Positions 22,575 to 35,574 of a stretch of DNA of 64,000 nt are shown piece by piece. The stretch is from Manihot esculenta (Eukaryota > Streptophyta > Magnoliopsida > Malpighiales > Euphorbiaceae). Both the position numbers and the translations under genes were made by a program. The notes under the pieces are model-generated. The model searched no databases and was not told where the DNA came from. It saw only the letters and a list, made by a program, of their open reading frames with translations. Every line of letters begins with the position of its first letter. The first letter of the stretch is position 1. The stretch is from assembly GCF_001659605.2 (NCBI RefSeq), contig NC_035172.2, positions 31,423,342 through 31,487,341 on the forward strand, given 5' to 3'.

Positions 22575-24891
22575 TGTAACGACCCGAAAATCGGACCGCT
22601 ACCGGCGCTAGGATCCAGATCGGCTTAAGGCCGCCGGGACCCGTAGCAAGCCTGACATATAACCTGTAAACCTGTTTAATCCCATACATGATCAACAATC
22701 ATACATAAAAATTTAAAACTTTTCCTTTAAACATCCAACTCAACCTGAACATACATGTACATAGTCATGATCATAATCATGATCCCTCTGTGGGATCTCA
22801 TCAATGCCCCAACGGGCGATACAACATGAGATGAGTTGGCTAACATCTGCATCAACAAATATCTAAGATCATGCATCGACAAGGGATTACAATACTCATA
22901 GGGTCAAGCACATCTATAACCTCAATGTACCTCATTACATAACATACTGAATCTCTTACATTACGTCATAATACAATTGTCATGTCCACAGTCTATCTAT
23001 TACATAAACATACTTCGAACTCTGGCTAACCTCCTGGTCTACCCTGTACCTGCACATCTGGGGTTAGGGGAGAGGGGTGAGCTACAAAGCCCAGTGAGCA
23101 GAATAGTGAATTCATATATTAAAATTTTTATGCCATTATGAAATGCAACACGTCACAACTAATCACATCTCGGATGATATTGTCACCAATAGTCCTCTAT
23201 ATAGTCCAACTGTGCCGAGACGTAGAATGGGTACAACCGGTCTTTCCCTTAACATAACATATCATACAGTCCAACTGTGCCAGGGACGTAGAATGGGTAC
23301 AACCTGGACTTTCTCTTACATCGTGCCAGGGACGTAGAATGGGTACAACCTGGACTTCCATACCATATCATGCCGTAGCATCATCATGCCATATGAGGAC
23401 TAAAGGATCATCCAATAACCAATCCACATCAACATCATAATGCAATGCAACATATTCGTGAATACTAATGCAAACAACCTACTATAACTCATGGCATTCA
23501 TGATGCATGGATCATGCTCAAAATTCATATTTCATTTAATTTAAAACTTAAGGTTTATTCCACTCACCTCTGGCTAGCTCTGACAAACTCTGTAGCAGCT
23601 GGCTCACTGCTGGGGTCCTCGGTTCTTCGGGTCCGAACCTACACAGGTGGACTCCAATGAGGGACCAAACATACGTAAACATAACTCCAATATACTCCCC
23701 AAAAACCCCCTAAAACATCATGAAACAATCATAGAAAAACATGCAAGAAATGGCTGAACAGGGCACTTTCGGCGGCAGGTTTGGCGGCCGAAAGTCCCTC
23801 CAGAGCCGAAAGTCAGGCAGGTTCGGCGGCACCTTCGGCGGCCGAAACTCCCAGACAGAGGCGAAACTCATGCATGTTCGGCGGCCGAAAGTGCCAGACA
23901 GAGACGAAAGTCTCCTTTCGGGGGCAACTTCGGCAGCCGAAAGGCCTGCCTCACCAGCCATGTTCGGCGGCCGAAAGTGCCTTCGGCTGCCGAACCTGGT
24001 TTCTGCCAAAGGGCAGAAACTTGGCTCCTTTGTGCATTTTTGCCTCCAAACTCACCAATCATGCATAAACTAGTTCTAAAACATGCAAACATACCATACA
24101 TTACACCTAGGGGTCTCGAACTAGCAAATACCCCAACTACAACACTTTAAACACACAAAAATCAACATACATTGTTCATCAAAACATCAAAACCCATAAA
24201 CTCATCAACAAGCCTAAACATGCATCTCTACCCATAAAACAACTTAATGCTTGTTTAAAACACATAACAAGGGTGGATCCGAGCTTACCTCTTGAAGAAA
24301 CGAGAGGAAAGGCGATCCTAGCTTGGAGATGGAGAGATTGAGCTCTTTGAACCTCCAAGTACCCAAAACTTGCTCTTTACTCACAGATCTTCAAAACAGA
24401 AGTTAAAACCCGTGAAAATCATGGAAGATCTAAGGAAAACACTCAAGATCGAGGGAGGGGTGGCAGAGACTCACCTTGGCCGACAACGGCGGAGAAAAAG
24501 CTCGCCCGTGCGGACCTAAGGGACCCTTTTATAGGTGGCTGGCCAGGCCACGTTCGGGGGCCGAATGTGCCTCCGCATGCATGCCATGTTCGGCAGCCGA
24601 ACTTGACTTTCGGCGGCCGAACCTGGACTTCCCTCACTCATGCTTTCGGGGGCCTAACGTGCCTCCAAAACGCATGCACGTTCGGCGGCCGAACTTGACT
24701 TTCGGTGGCCGAACCTGGGTTTTCCTCCAAAGACTTTTCATGCAAAAACTCATTTAATTTTCATACTTAAAACCATGAAATGCTTTAAAACATTTTATGA
24801 AAACATGTTTCTACCCTACTAGAGGCTTCCGACATCCGAGATTCCACCGGACGGTAGGAATTCCGATATCGGAGTCTAGCCGGGTATTACA
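22575..24891 (-). repeat. Element D 3' LTR
   Basis: 2317 bp on the minus strand, from TGTAATACCCGG (24891 downward) to CGGGTCGTTACA (22575). Contains several TTCGGCGGCCGAA palindromes and three U5 repeats at about 23200-23360. Confidence 0.93.
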
Positions 24892-24927
24892 TTCTCCCCC
24901 CCTTAAGAACATTCGTCCCCGAATGTA
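24892..24927 (-). promoter_or_regulatory. Element D polypurine tract and preceding hairpin
   Basis: On the minus strand a stem-loop of ACATTCG, GGGA, CGAATGT-type (24927-24908) is followed by TTAAGGGGGGAGAA, directly before the 3' LTR. The tract primes plus-strand DNA synthesis. The hairpin is shared with C and F and, in weakened form, G. Confidence 0.8.
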
Positions 24928-24994
24928 CCTCAACTAGCACACATAGCATGGCATAAAACATAACATACATACATAAACACATAGAGATCTAACC

Positions 24995-27900
24995 TTAGAA
25001 AAGATAAGAGTATTGCTGGAGCATGGACTCCCGTGTCTCCCAAGTGCATTCCTCCAAATTGTGGTGGTTCCACAGGACTTTCACCATCGGGATTTTCTTG
25101 TTCCTTAACTTTCTGATCTGGGTGTCTATGATCCGTACTGGCTGCTCAACATAGGTGAGATCCTCTTGGATCTCCACATCAGGCTCACTAAGAACCTTGC
25201 TCGGATCTGACACAAACTTCCTCAACATAGAAACATGGAAAACCGGATGGATTCTTGCCATTGAAGCAGGTAAATCCAGCTTGTACGACACATTCCCAAT
25301 CTTTTGCAAGATTTCAAAGGGTCCGATGTATCGTGGGTCTAGTTTACCTTTCTTCCCAAAGCGAACCACTCCTTTCATTGGGGACACCTTGAGCAATACC
25401 AGATCCCCCTCCTGAAACTCTAACTGTCTTCTGCGGACGTCTGCATAGCTCTTCTGTCTGCTGGCAGCAATCTTGATTCTCTCTCTGATTATGGGTACCA
25501 CCCTGCTGGTGATCTCTACTAGCTCAGGCCCTGCCAAGGCCTTTTCTCCAACTTCCTCCCAGCAAACAGGTGATCTGCACTTCCTTCTGTACAAAGCTTC
25601 ATATGGAGCCATCCCGATGCTAGCATGATGGCTGTTGTTGTAGGCAAACTCCACCAAAGGTAGATGCTGCCTCCAAGAACCGCCAAAGTCCAGCACGCAC
25701 ATTCTGAGCATATCCTCGATAGTTTGGATGGTCCTCTCTGACTGTCCGTCAGTCTGGGGGTGGAAGGCAGTACTGAAATCCAGCCTAGTACCCATGGCAT
25801 TCTGCAGACTCCGCCAAAACCTGGAGGTGAACTGGGGCCCTCTATCTGACACTATCGAAACAGGAACCCCATGCAGCCTGACGATCTCATCTACATACAC
25901 CTGCGCCAACTTGTCCACAGAGTAGCCACTCCTGACAGGGATGAAGTGAGCAGATTTGGTGAGTCTGTCCACAATCACCCATATGGAGTCCAATCTGTTG
26001 GACGCTGCCGGTAACCCCACTACGAAGTCCATAACTATATTCTCCCATTTCCATTCTGGAATAGGTAGCGGGTTAAGCATTCCAGCCGGCTTCTGATGTT
26101 CCAGCTTCACCGTCTGACACACTTCGCAGGCTGACACGAACTGTGCCACTTCTTTCTTCATAGCTGGCCACCAATAAACCTTCTTTAGATTTTTATACAT
26201 CTTGGTGGCTCCGGGGTGAATGCTGTATCTTGCATTATGAGCCTCTCTCATAATGTCTCCTTTTAGCCCAATGTCATCTGGTACACATAGTCTGCTCCCA
26301 TAGCAGAGGATCCCCTTGCTGTCAAATCTGAACTCACTATCATTGCCTGACTGAACAGTCCTGGCAATCTTCACTAACTCCGGGTCCTCATGCTGTTTCT
26401 GAGCCACCTGCTCCAGAAACACGGGTGCCACTCTCATCTGGGCCACCAAGGCACCTGTACCAGACAACTCCATCTGTAGACCTTCCTCAATGAGCTTGTA
26501 GAACTCCTTCACCACTGGCCTCCTTTCTGCCTATATGTGGGATAGACTGCCTAGTGACTTCCGGCTTAGGGCGTCTGCCACGACATTCGCCTAACCCGGA
26601 TGATACTGAATCTTGCAATCATAGTCACTCAGCAGCTCTACCCATCTCCTCTGCCTCAGATTCAGATCCCTCTTACTCAAGATGTACTGCAGGCTTTTAT
26701 GATCTGTGAAGATCTCACATTTCACCCCATAGAGGTAATGCCTCCACATCTTGAGTGCAAAGATTACTGCTGCCATCTCCAGGTCATGTGTGGGGTAATT
26801 CAACTCATGCTTCTTCAGCTGCCTAGAAGCATAAGCGATCACCCTCTCATTCTGCATCAGTACACAACCCAGTCCCACACGGGACGCATCACAAAAGACT
26901 GTAAAGTCCTCATCACTAGATGGCAGAGCTAAAACTGGTGCTGAAGTCAACCTCTTCTTAAGCTCTTCAAAACTCTCTTCGCACTGGTCGGTCCACAGAA
27001 ATTTCTGATTCTTCCTGGTTAGTCTGGTCAGAGGAGCTGCAATCTTAGAGAAGTCCTGAACGAACCTCCTGTAGTAACCTGCCAAACCCAAGAAACTTCT
27101 AATCTCTGTCACTGAAGTGGGTCTAGGCCAGTTAGCCACAATTTCTGTCTTCTTGGGGTCCACCTCAATCCCATTCTCTGACACTACATGCCCCAAGAAC
27201 GAAATGCTCCTCAGCCAGAACTCACATTTAGAGAACTTGGCATACAAGCCATGTTCCCTCAAAGTCTGCAAGACCAACCGCAGATGATGGGCATGCTCCT
27301 CTGCATTCCTGGAATACACCAAGATATCATCTATGAAGACAATAACGAAGTGGTCCAGGTACTGGCTAAATACTCTGTTCATGAGATCCATGAATGCTGC
27401 AGGGGCGTTGGTTAACCCGAACGGCATCACAAGGAACTCAAAATGCCCATATCTGGTCCTGAAAGCTGTCTTCAGCACATCTTCTTCTCTGATCCTCAGC
27501 TGATGGTACCCCGATCTCAGATCTATTTTGGAGAAACAACCCGCTCCGGCTAGCTGGTCGAATAGATCATCGATCCTTGGCAGAGGGTACCTATTTTTGG
27601 TAGTGACTTTGTTCAACTGTCTGTAGTCGATACAAAGTCTAAGGGATCCATCCTTCTTCCTCACAAACAAGACCGGAGCACCCCAAGGTGAGGTACTCTG
27701 TCAGATGAAACCCTTTTCTACCAGCTCTTGCAACTGCTCTTTCAACTCCTTTAACTAGGCTGGGGCCATCCTGTAGGGAGGGATAGAGATAGGTCTAGTT
27801 CCAGGCACCAACTCTATCTCGAACTCTATCTCCCTAACAGGTGGTAAACCTGGAAGCTCATCCGGAAAAACATCCTGAAACTCTCTGACAACTGGCACCG

Positions 27901-29974
27901 AGGCCGGCTCCCTGACCTGACTGTCTAGCTCTCTCACATGAGCTAAGTACCCCTGACATCCCTTCCTAAGCAACCTACGAGCCTGAATAGCTGATATCAG
28001 ACCTCTAGGTGTGCCCCTCTTGTCTCCCCTGAAGACGACCTCTGACCCGTCCTGATCTCTGAACCTGACTACCTTGTCCCTGCAGTCTAAGGTAGCACCA
28101 TGGGTAGATAGCCAATCCATCCCTAGAATGACGTCAAAGTCTGTCAAATCTAGAACCACAAGGTCGGCGGAGAGGCATCTTCCCTCAACAAAAACTGGAC
28201 TGAACTGGCAGACTAACACTGCCACTGACGGGTCACACTTGGGTCCACTGACCCATAGGGGACACTCTAACCCAGAGACTATCAGACCCAACCTCTCAAC
28301 GGCTCTCGGAGCAATAAATGAATGAGATGCACCTGGGTCCATTAATGCATACACATCAGAATACCCAATGACAAGATTACCTGACACCACGGTGTTGGAT
28401 GTGTTAGCCTCCTGCTGTGTCATGGTGAAGATCCTGGCTGGAGCTGATGGACCTTCACCTCGGGAACCAGAAGAAGAGGCTGCCCCTCTCCCTCTACCTC
28501 TGCCACTGCCCTGAGTTGTGGTTGGAACTGCTGGCTGTGCCACACTACCAGAAGCTGTCTGCTGGGGCTGGCCCATAAAAGGCGCTCTAGGACACTCCCG
28601 AGCTATGTGTCCCTCCTGTCCACATCTGAAACATGTATTAGTCCCAGCTCGACACACTCCCCTGTGCGGTCTCCCACATCTCTGGCATTCTGTACCATCT
28701 GAGCCTGAGCTCGAGCCACCGCCAAATCCCAGACCGGATTTCAACTTGTTCCAAAACTTATTCTTCTTCGGCTTCCTGGTGGTGTTATCCCACCTCTTCT
28801 TACCTGAGCTCTGAGAAGAGAAACCTGGTCCTCCTCTGCCTGGGGTCTTAACCCCTGAAGACTGGGTCACTGACTGCTTCACTGACCCCTCAACTATAGC
28901 ACTTGCTTCCATTCTTCGAGCCATATCCACCACAGTGTGGAAACTTTCTCTCTCAGCTGACTGAATCAACGAGGAGTACCTGGAATGCAGCTTCATAACA
29001 TACCTCTTGGCTTTCTTCGTATCTGTATCTAGAGCTTGCCCTGAAAAAGGCAATAGCTCCAAGAATTTATCCGTGAACTCCTCTACACCCATGTGCTCTG
29101 ACTGCCTCAGTTGCTCAAACTCAATCATCTTCAGTTCTCTGGAACTGTCTGGAAAAGCCCATCCAGCGAACTCATTCGCAAATTCCTCCCATGTCATACC
29201 GTCTAGTCTCGGGTCCACATAACACTTGAACCATTCCCGTGCCTTCTTGCACTTTAAAGTGAACCCTGCCATCTGAATGGCCCTGCTGTCACTTGCCCCT
29301 AGCTCATCAGTTATTGTCTTCACCACTCTCAGATACTCAAAGGGGTCATCCCCTGACTTGTATTTGGGAGCATCCAGCTTGAGGTAATCTGTCATCTTTA
29401 CCTTGCTCCCATCAGCTGAGCTAGGTCTAAGGGATTGAGTAACTGGGGCTGCTAGTTCTGTAGGTGGTGGAGGTGGAGGTGCAGCATTCCCCGAGGTGGG
29501 GTTTGCCGGGTTTGGATAGAAGGGTGAGGGTGGATAAGCTGGGTACTGTGTGTAGTGTGGATAGAAAGATGGATAAGGCATGTAGGTAGGGTAAGGGTTA
29601 AAGCTGGAGTAATCCGATGTACCTCCCATCGGATACCCTGAACCCTGTGGGAAGGGTGGATAATGGGGTGGAAAACCATACCCCGAGGCTTGAACGCCTC
29701 CCTGAGACTCCCCTGTCCCCTCTTCCTCCATGCTCACATCCAGGTTCCCATCCCTCCTCTGATCCTCTCCTGTAACTTCCCTCACATCTGAAGAACTTCC
29801 TCTTCTATCTGTCCCCCTTCTGCTAGCATCAAAAGACCTTCTAGGGTCCTTTGACACCCTTTCTCTATTGGCTCTACAAGACATTGCCCTGGGCAATGTA
29901 GGAGGACGGGCGCTCGTGCCCTCATCCTCAGGTGGCACTCCAGTCAATCGTGCAGATCGACGAGTTCCTCTCAT
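24995..29974 (-). pseudogene. gag-pol: Element D gag-pol polyprotein, four in-frame stops
   Basis: A single 1660-codon frame in the same register throughout, with no frameshift. Order: Gag with proline/tyrosine-rich N terminus, Retrotrans_gag (AREWFKCYV, WAFPDSSRE), two zinc knuckles ([26 protein letters not shown]), protease ([12 protein letters not shown]), RT (FIDDILVYS), RNase H (FCDASR, TDHKSLQ), integrase (HHCC, then D, D and E in [25 protein letters not shown]) and a chromodomain-like end. Stops: TAG 27755-27757 just before RT (Glu in relatives), TGA 27701-27703 (Arg in GFIRPS), TAG 26591-26593 (Lys of HPGKAN) and TAG 26531-26533 (Thr in the SHITAERR linker). The start is the ATG of MRGTRR at 29974, as in F. 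D cannot make full-length Pol. Confidence 0.93.
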
Positions 29975-30230
29975 CCTGTTTTCTGAAAAACAGTACACAT
30001 CATACAAACATTAGCATCATATGGTTCATGTGGGCACACATGAACCCTCATCACATACATCACATAGCATAGCATATCATTAATGCACATGCATAACATC
30101 ATGGCATTACACATCATCAATCAAGACAGGACTCCACATCCTATCCTAGTGGACATGATCTTCCTATTGTGCTTGACCTTCTATAACCTCTATGATCCCG
30201 ACACTCTAGGTCCGACCATATGAACCTAGG

Positions 30231-30242
30231 GCTCTGATACCA
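30231..30242 (-). promoter_or_regulatory. Element D primer-binding site
   Basis: On the minus strand TGGTATCAGAGC lies three bases after the LTR end. It is the standard plant site for initiator methionine tRNA. Confidence 0.9.
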
Positions 30243-30245
30243 TTC

Positions 30246-31635
30246 TGTAACGACCCGAAAATCAGACCGCTACCGGCGCTAGGATCCAGATCGGCTTAAG
30301 GCCGCCGGGACCCGTAGCAAGCCTGACATATAACCTGTAAACCTGTTTAATCCCATACATGATCAACAATCATACATAAAAATTTAAAACTTTTCCTTTA
30401 AACATCCAACTCAACCTGAACATACATGTACATAGTCATGATCATAATCATGATCCCTCTGTGGGATCTCATCAATGCCCCAACGGGCGATACAACATGA
30501 GATGAGTTGGCTAACATCTGCATCAACAAATATCTAAGATCATGCATCGACAAGGGATTACAATACTCATAGGGTCAAGCACATCTATAACCTCAATGTA
30601 CCTCATTACATAACATACTGAATCTCTTACATTACGTCATAATACAATTGTCATGTCCACAGTCTATCTATTACATAAACATACTTCGAACTCTGGCTAA
30701 CCTCCTGGTCTACCCTGTACCTGCACATCTGGGGTTAGGGGAGAGGGGTGAGCTACAAAGCCCAGTGAGCAGAATAGTGAAATCATATATTAAAATTTTT
30801 ATGCCATTATGAAATGCAACACGTCACAACTAATCACATCTCGGATGGTATTGTCACCAATAGTCCTCTATATAGTCCAACTGTGCCGGGACGTAGAATG
30901 GGTACAACCGGTCTTTCCCTTAACATAACATATCATACAGTCCAACTGTGCCAGGGACGTAGAATGGGTACAACCTGGACTTTCTCTTACATCGTGCCAG
31001 GGACGTAGAATGGGTACAACCTGGACTTCCATACCATATCATGCCGTAGCATCATCATGCCATATGAGGACTAAAGGATCATCCAATAACCAATCCACAT
31101 CAACATCATAATGCAATGCAACATATTCGTGAATACTAATGCAAACAACCTACTATAACTCATGGCATTCATGATGCATGGATCATGCTCAAAATTCATA
31201 TTTCATTTAATTTAAAACTTAAGGTTTATTCCACTCACCTCTGGCTAGCTCTGACAAACTCTGTAGCAGCTGGCTCACTGCTGGGGTCCTCGGTTCCTCG
31301 GGTCCGAACCTACACAGGTTGACTCCAATGAGGGACCAAACATACGTAAACATAACTCCAATATACTCCCCAAAAACCCCCTAAAACATCATGAAACAAT
31401 CATAGAAAAACATGCAAGAAATGGCTGAACAGGGCACTTTCGGCGGCAGGTTCGGCGGCCGAAAGTCCCTCCAGAGCCGAAAGTCAGGCAGGTTCGGCGG
31501 CACCTTCGGCGGCCGAAACTCCCAGACAGAGACGAAAGTCTCCTTTCGGGGGCAACTTCGGCAGCCGAAAGGCCTGCCTCACCAGCCATGTTCGGCGGCC
31601 GAAAGTGCCTTCGGCTGCCGAACCTGGTTTCTGCC
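30246..31635 (-). repeat. Element D 5' LTR, U5-side part
   Basis: Nearly identical to 22575-24005. Broken at 31635 by solo LTR E (TSD ctgcc 31631-31635 and 33991-33995). Continues at 33996-34879. Contains the U5 repeats near 30870-31030. Confidence 0.93.
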
Positions 31636-33990
31636 TGTAATACCCGGCTAGACTCCGGTATCGGGATTCCTACCGTCCGGTGGAATTTCGGATGTCGGGA
31701 ACTTCTAGAAGGGTAAAGACATGTTTTATAAAAATGTTTTCATGAATTTTAATGTTTTAAAGTATGAAACTAAATGAGTTTTTGCATGAAAATAGCATTG
31801 GAGGAAAACCCAGGTTCGGCCGCCGAACATGCATGCGTTTTGGAGGCACGTTAGGCCCCCGAAAGCATGAGTTAGGGAAGTCCAGGTTCGGCCGCCGAAA
31901 GTCAAGTTCGGCCGCCGAACATTTGCATGGATGCGGAGGCACATTCGGCCCCCGAACGTGGCCTGGCCAGCCACCTATAAAAGGGACACTTAGCCGAAAT
32001 GGGCGAGCTTTCTCCCATTTTCGGCCACAGCAAGCTTCCGACCTTCCCTTTTTCACTCTTGTGTTCTTCCTCCAAATCTCTTCCATTTTTCTTGAGTTTT
32101 AAACTCACATTGCAAGTTTTGAGCATTTAAACCAAGTTTTGGAGCTTTGGGAACTCGGGAGCTCATTTTCGTGGATCTCCAAGTTTAGGTCGTCTCCCTC
32201 TCGATCTTCAAGAGGTAAGAGCCGATCTTAAGCTCCTTATATGTTTTAAGTAAGTTTTAAGTTGTTTTATGGGTAGAGATGCATGTTTAGGCTTGTTGAT
32301 GAGTTTATGGTTTTGATGTTTTGATGAACAATGTATGTTGTTTGTGAGTGTTGTAGTTGGGGTATTTGATAGTTTGAGACCCCTAGGTGTGATGTATGGT
32401 GTTTATGCATGTTTTAGAACGAGTTATGCATGATTGATGAGTTTGAAGGCAAAAATGCTTAAGGGAGCCAAGTTTCTGCCCTTTGGCAGAAACCAGGTTC
32501 GGCAGCCGAAGGGAGTTTCGGCTGCCGAACATGGCTTGAGAGGCAGCTTTAGGCTGCCGAAGCTTGCCCCCGAAAGTTGGAGTTTCGGCTCTGTCCGAGA
32601 CTTTCGGCCGCCGAAGGTGCCGCCGAACATGCATGAGTTTCGCCTCTGTCTGGGAGTTTCGGCCGCCGAAGGTGCCGCCGAACCTGCCTGACTTTCGGCT
32701 CTGGAGGGACTTCCGGCCGCCGAAGGTGCCGCCGAAAGTGCCCTGTCCAGCCTTTTCTTGCATGTTTCCTAGGAGTGTTTTGAGGTGTTTTTAGGAGGTT
32801 TTTGGGGGTATGTTTAGAGTTATGTTCTTGTTGTTTGGTGCCTCATTTGAGTCCACCTGTGTAGGTTCGGACCCGAGGAACCGAGACCCCCGGTTGTGAG
32901 ATAGTCGTTCAGAGTTCGTTGTTAAAGCTTCAGTGACCAGGTGAGTGGAACAACCCCTTAAGTTTTAAAGTAAAGTAAATGAATAAATGAATGAATCATA
33001 AAGCATTGCCCACGCATCATTATGCCATGCAATATTTCAGGATGTTTGCATTAGAATTCACGAATATGCTGCATTGCATAAATTGATGTTGATGTGGATG
33101 GTTTTTGGGTGATCCATAGTCCTCTGATGTTATGTTATGATGATATGTTATGGAAGACCAGCGAGGCCCATTCTACGCCCCTGGCACTATGTAAGAGAAA
33201 GACCAGCGAGGCCCATTCTACGCCCCTGGCATTTTAGAATGTTATGTTATGTAAGAGAAAGACCAGTGAGGCCCATTCTACGCCCCTGGCATTTGGAGAT
33301 GTTGAGGACTAATGGTGACAATACCATCCTTTTATGTGATTAGCTGTGATGTGTTGCATTTCATGAAAGCATGAATAAAAAAAAAGAAAGAAAAAGTTAA
33401 ATAATAATAATAATAATAAAATGAATAATAATATACCTAAAAATGGAGGAATTAAAACAAATGTTTTTAGTTTCTGCTCATTGGGCTTTATAGCTCACCC
33501 CCTCTCCCCTAACCCCAGTCTTGCAGGTGCAGAGTAGATAGAGAAGTCAGCAGAGTAAGAGAAGTTTATGTAATAGCTTAGCTGTGGACATGGTTTGTTG
33601 GTAATGTAAAAGTATGAGATGTAATGTAATGTAAGTTGATAATGTGCTTGACTAGAGTCTGTTGAATTCCCTGTGCACATGGTCTTGTATGAGATATAAT
33701 GTTTTTATGATGCCTATGTAATCCAAGCCTATGTTATGTTATGTTACCCCATTGGAGTATTTGATGAGGACTCCAATGAGGGGTTTATGTTATGTTTGTG
33801 CATGCACAGGCTAGGCTTGGCAAAGAGATGTTTGAATGAAAGAAAAGTTTTTAATTCTTTTGTATGTTGTTGACTATGTATGGGATTAAACAGGTTCACA
33901 GGATGTATGTTTGGCTTGCTACGGGTTCTGGCGGCCTTAAGCCGACCTGAATCCTAGCGCCGGTAGCGGTCCGGTTTCCGGGTCGTTACA
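31636..33990 (+). mobile_element. Solo LTR E inside the 5' LTR of element D
   Basis: 2355 bp from TGTAATACCCGG to CCGGGTCGTTACA, flanked by ctgcc on both sides. Opposite orientation to its host LTR and clearly of a different subfamily: three U5 repeats of 'gaccagcgaggcccattctacgcccctggca' at 33157-33295, and a short 'aataataataata' stretch near 33400. It has a TATA box (TATAAAA near 31976), TTCGGC palindromes and a 5' splice-like AAGAG/GTAAGAG near 32215. No internal region, so a recombined solo LTR. Confidence 0.93.
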
Positions 33991-33995
33991 CTGCC

Positions 33996-34879
33996 AAAGG
34001 GCAGAAACTTGGCTCCTTTGTGCATTTTTGCCTCCAAACTCACCAATCATGCATAAACTAGTTCTAAAACATGCATACATACCATACATTACACCTAGGG
34101 GTCTCGAACTAGCAAATACCCCAACTACAACACTTTAAACACACAAAAATCAACATACATTGTTCATCAAAACATCAAAACCCATAAACTCATCAACAAG
34201 CCTAAACATGCATCTCTACCCATAAAACAACTTAATGCTTGTTTAAAACACATAACAAGGGTGGATCCGAGCTTACCTCTTGAAGAAACGAGAGGAAAGG
34301 CGATCCTAGCTTGGAGATGGAGAGATTGAGCTCTTTGAACCTCCAAGTACCCAAAACTTGCTCTTTACTCACAGATCTTCAAAACAGAAGTTAAAACCCG
34401 TGAAAATCATGGAAGATCTAAGGAAAACACTCAAGATCGAGGGAGGGGTGGCGGAGACTCACCTTGGCCGACAACGGGGGAGAAAAAGCTCGCCCGTGCG
34501 GACCTAAGGGACCCTTTTATAGGTGGCTGGCCAGGCCACGTTCGGGGGCCGAATGTGCCTCCGCATGCATGCCATGTTCGGCGGCCGAACTTGACTTTCG
34601 GCGGCCGAACCTGGACTTCCCTCACTCATGCTTTCGGGGGCCTAACGTGCCTCCAAAACGCATGCACGTTCGACGGCCGAACTTGACTTTCGGCGGCCGA
34701 ACCTGGGTTTTCCTCCAAAGACTTTTCATGCAAAAACTCATTTAATTTTCATACTTAAAACCATGAAATGCTTTAAAACATTTTATGAAAACATGTTTCT
34801 ACCCTACTAGAGGCTTCCGACATCCGAGATTCCACCGGACGGTAGGAATTCCGATACCGGAGTCTAGCCGGGTATTACA
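33996..34879 (-). repeat. Element D 5' LTR, U3-side part
   Basis: Minus strand. Starts TGTAATACCCGG at 34879, TATA box at 34521-34515, good 5' splice site at 34277/34276. Matches 24010-24891. Confidence 0.93.
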
Positions 34880-34884
34880 TAGAT

Positions 34885-35313
34885 AGATAGTGGACATGAT
34901 AAATTGTAAGATGATGTATAACTGAATAGTTATGTTATGTATAATGATATTGAGGATTAGAAGTTGTGCTTGACCCTATAGATGTTGTAATCCCTTGTTG
35001 ATACATGATCTTAATGTCTATTGATGTTTATGTTTAACCAACTCAACTTATGATGTATCGCCCATTGGGGCATTGATGAGATCCCACTGAGGGGTCAAGT
35101 TTATGATTATGATTATGTTTAGTGCATGCACAGATTGAGTTTGGTGTGTGAGGAATGAATGAAAGAAAAGTTTTAATTTTTATGTATGATTATTGATCAT
35201 GTATGGGATTAAACAGGTTTACAGGTTACATGTCAGGCTTGCTACGGGTCCCGGCGGCCTTAAGCTGATCTGGATTCTAGCACCGGTAGCGGTCCGATTT
35301 TCGGGTTGTTACA
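34885..35313 (+). repeat. Element C 5' LTR, part 2
   Basis: The remaining 429 bp after the second tagat copy, ending TTTTCGGGTTGTTACA at 35313. Matches the end of the 3' LTR at 57057-57485. Confidence 0.92.
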
Positions 35314-35316
35314 GAA

Positions 35317-35328
35317 TGGTATCAGAGC
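35317..35328 (+). promoter_or_regulatory. Element C primer-binding site
   Basis: TGGTATCAGAGC, three bases after the LTR. Standard initiator Met tRNA site. Confidence 0.9.
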
Positions 35329-35574
35329 CCTAGGTTCATATGGTCGGACCTAGAGTGTCGGGCTCATAGAGGTTATAGAAGGTCAAGCACAATAGGAAGA
35401 TCATGTCCACTAGGATAGGATGTGGAGTCCTGTCTTGTTTGATGATGTGAAATGCCATGATTATATGCATGTGCATTAATGATATGTGATGTATGTGATG
35501 AGGGTTCATGTGTGCCCACATGAACCATATGATGCTAATGTTTGCTTGTTATGTGCTGCCTTTCAGAAAACAGG

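Larger units (their letters stand above)
22575..34879 (-). mobile_element. Element D: chromodomain Ty3 retrotransposon, minus strand, four nonsense mutations
   Basis: TSD tagat at 22570-22574 and 34880-34884, inside the 5' LTR of C. In element orientation: 5' LTR 34879-33996 plus 31635-30246 (split by solo LTR E), primer site 30242-30231, gag-pol 29974-24995, PPT 24905-24892, 3' LTR 24891-22575. LTR lengths are 2317 bp (3') and about 2274 bp (5', without E). The 43-bp difference is one block with a TTCGGCGGCCGAA palindrome near 23840-23890, missing from the 5' LTR. Same superfamily as C and F. Confidence 0.93.
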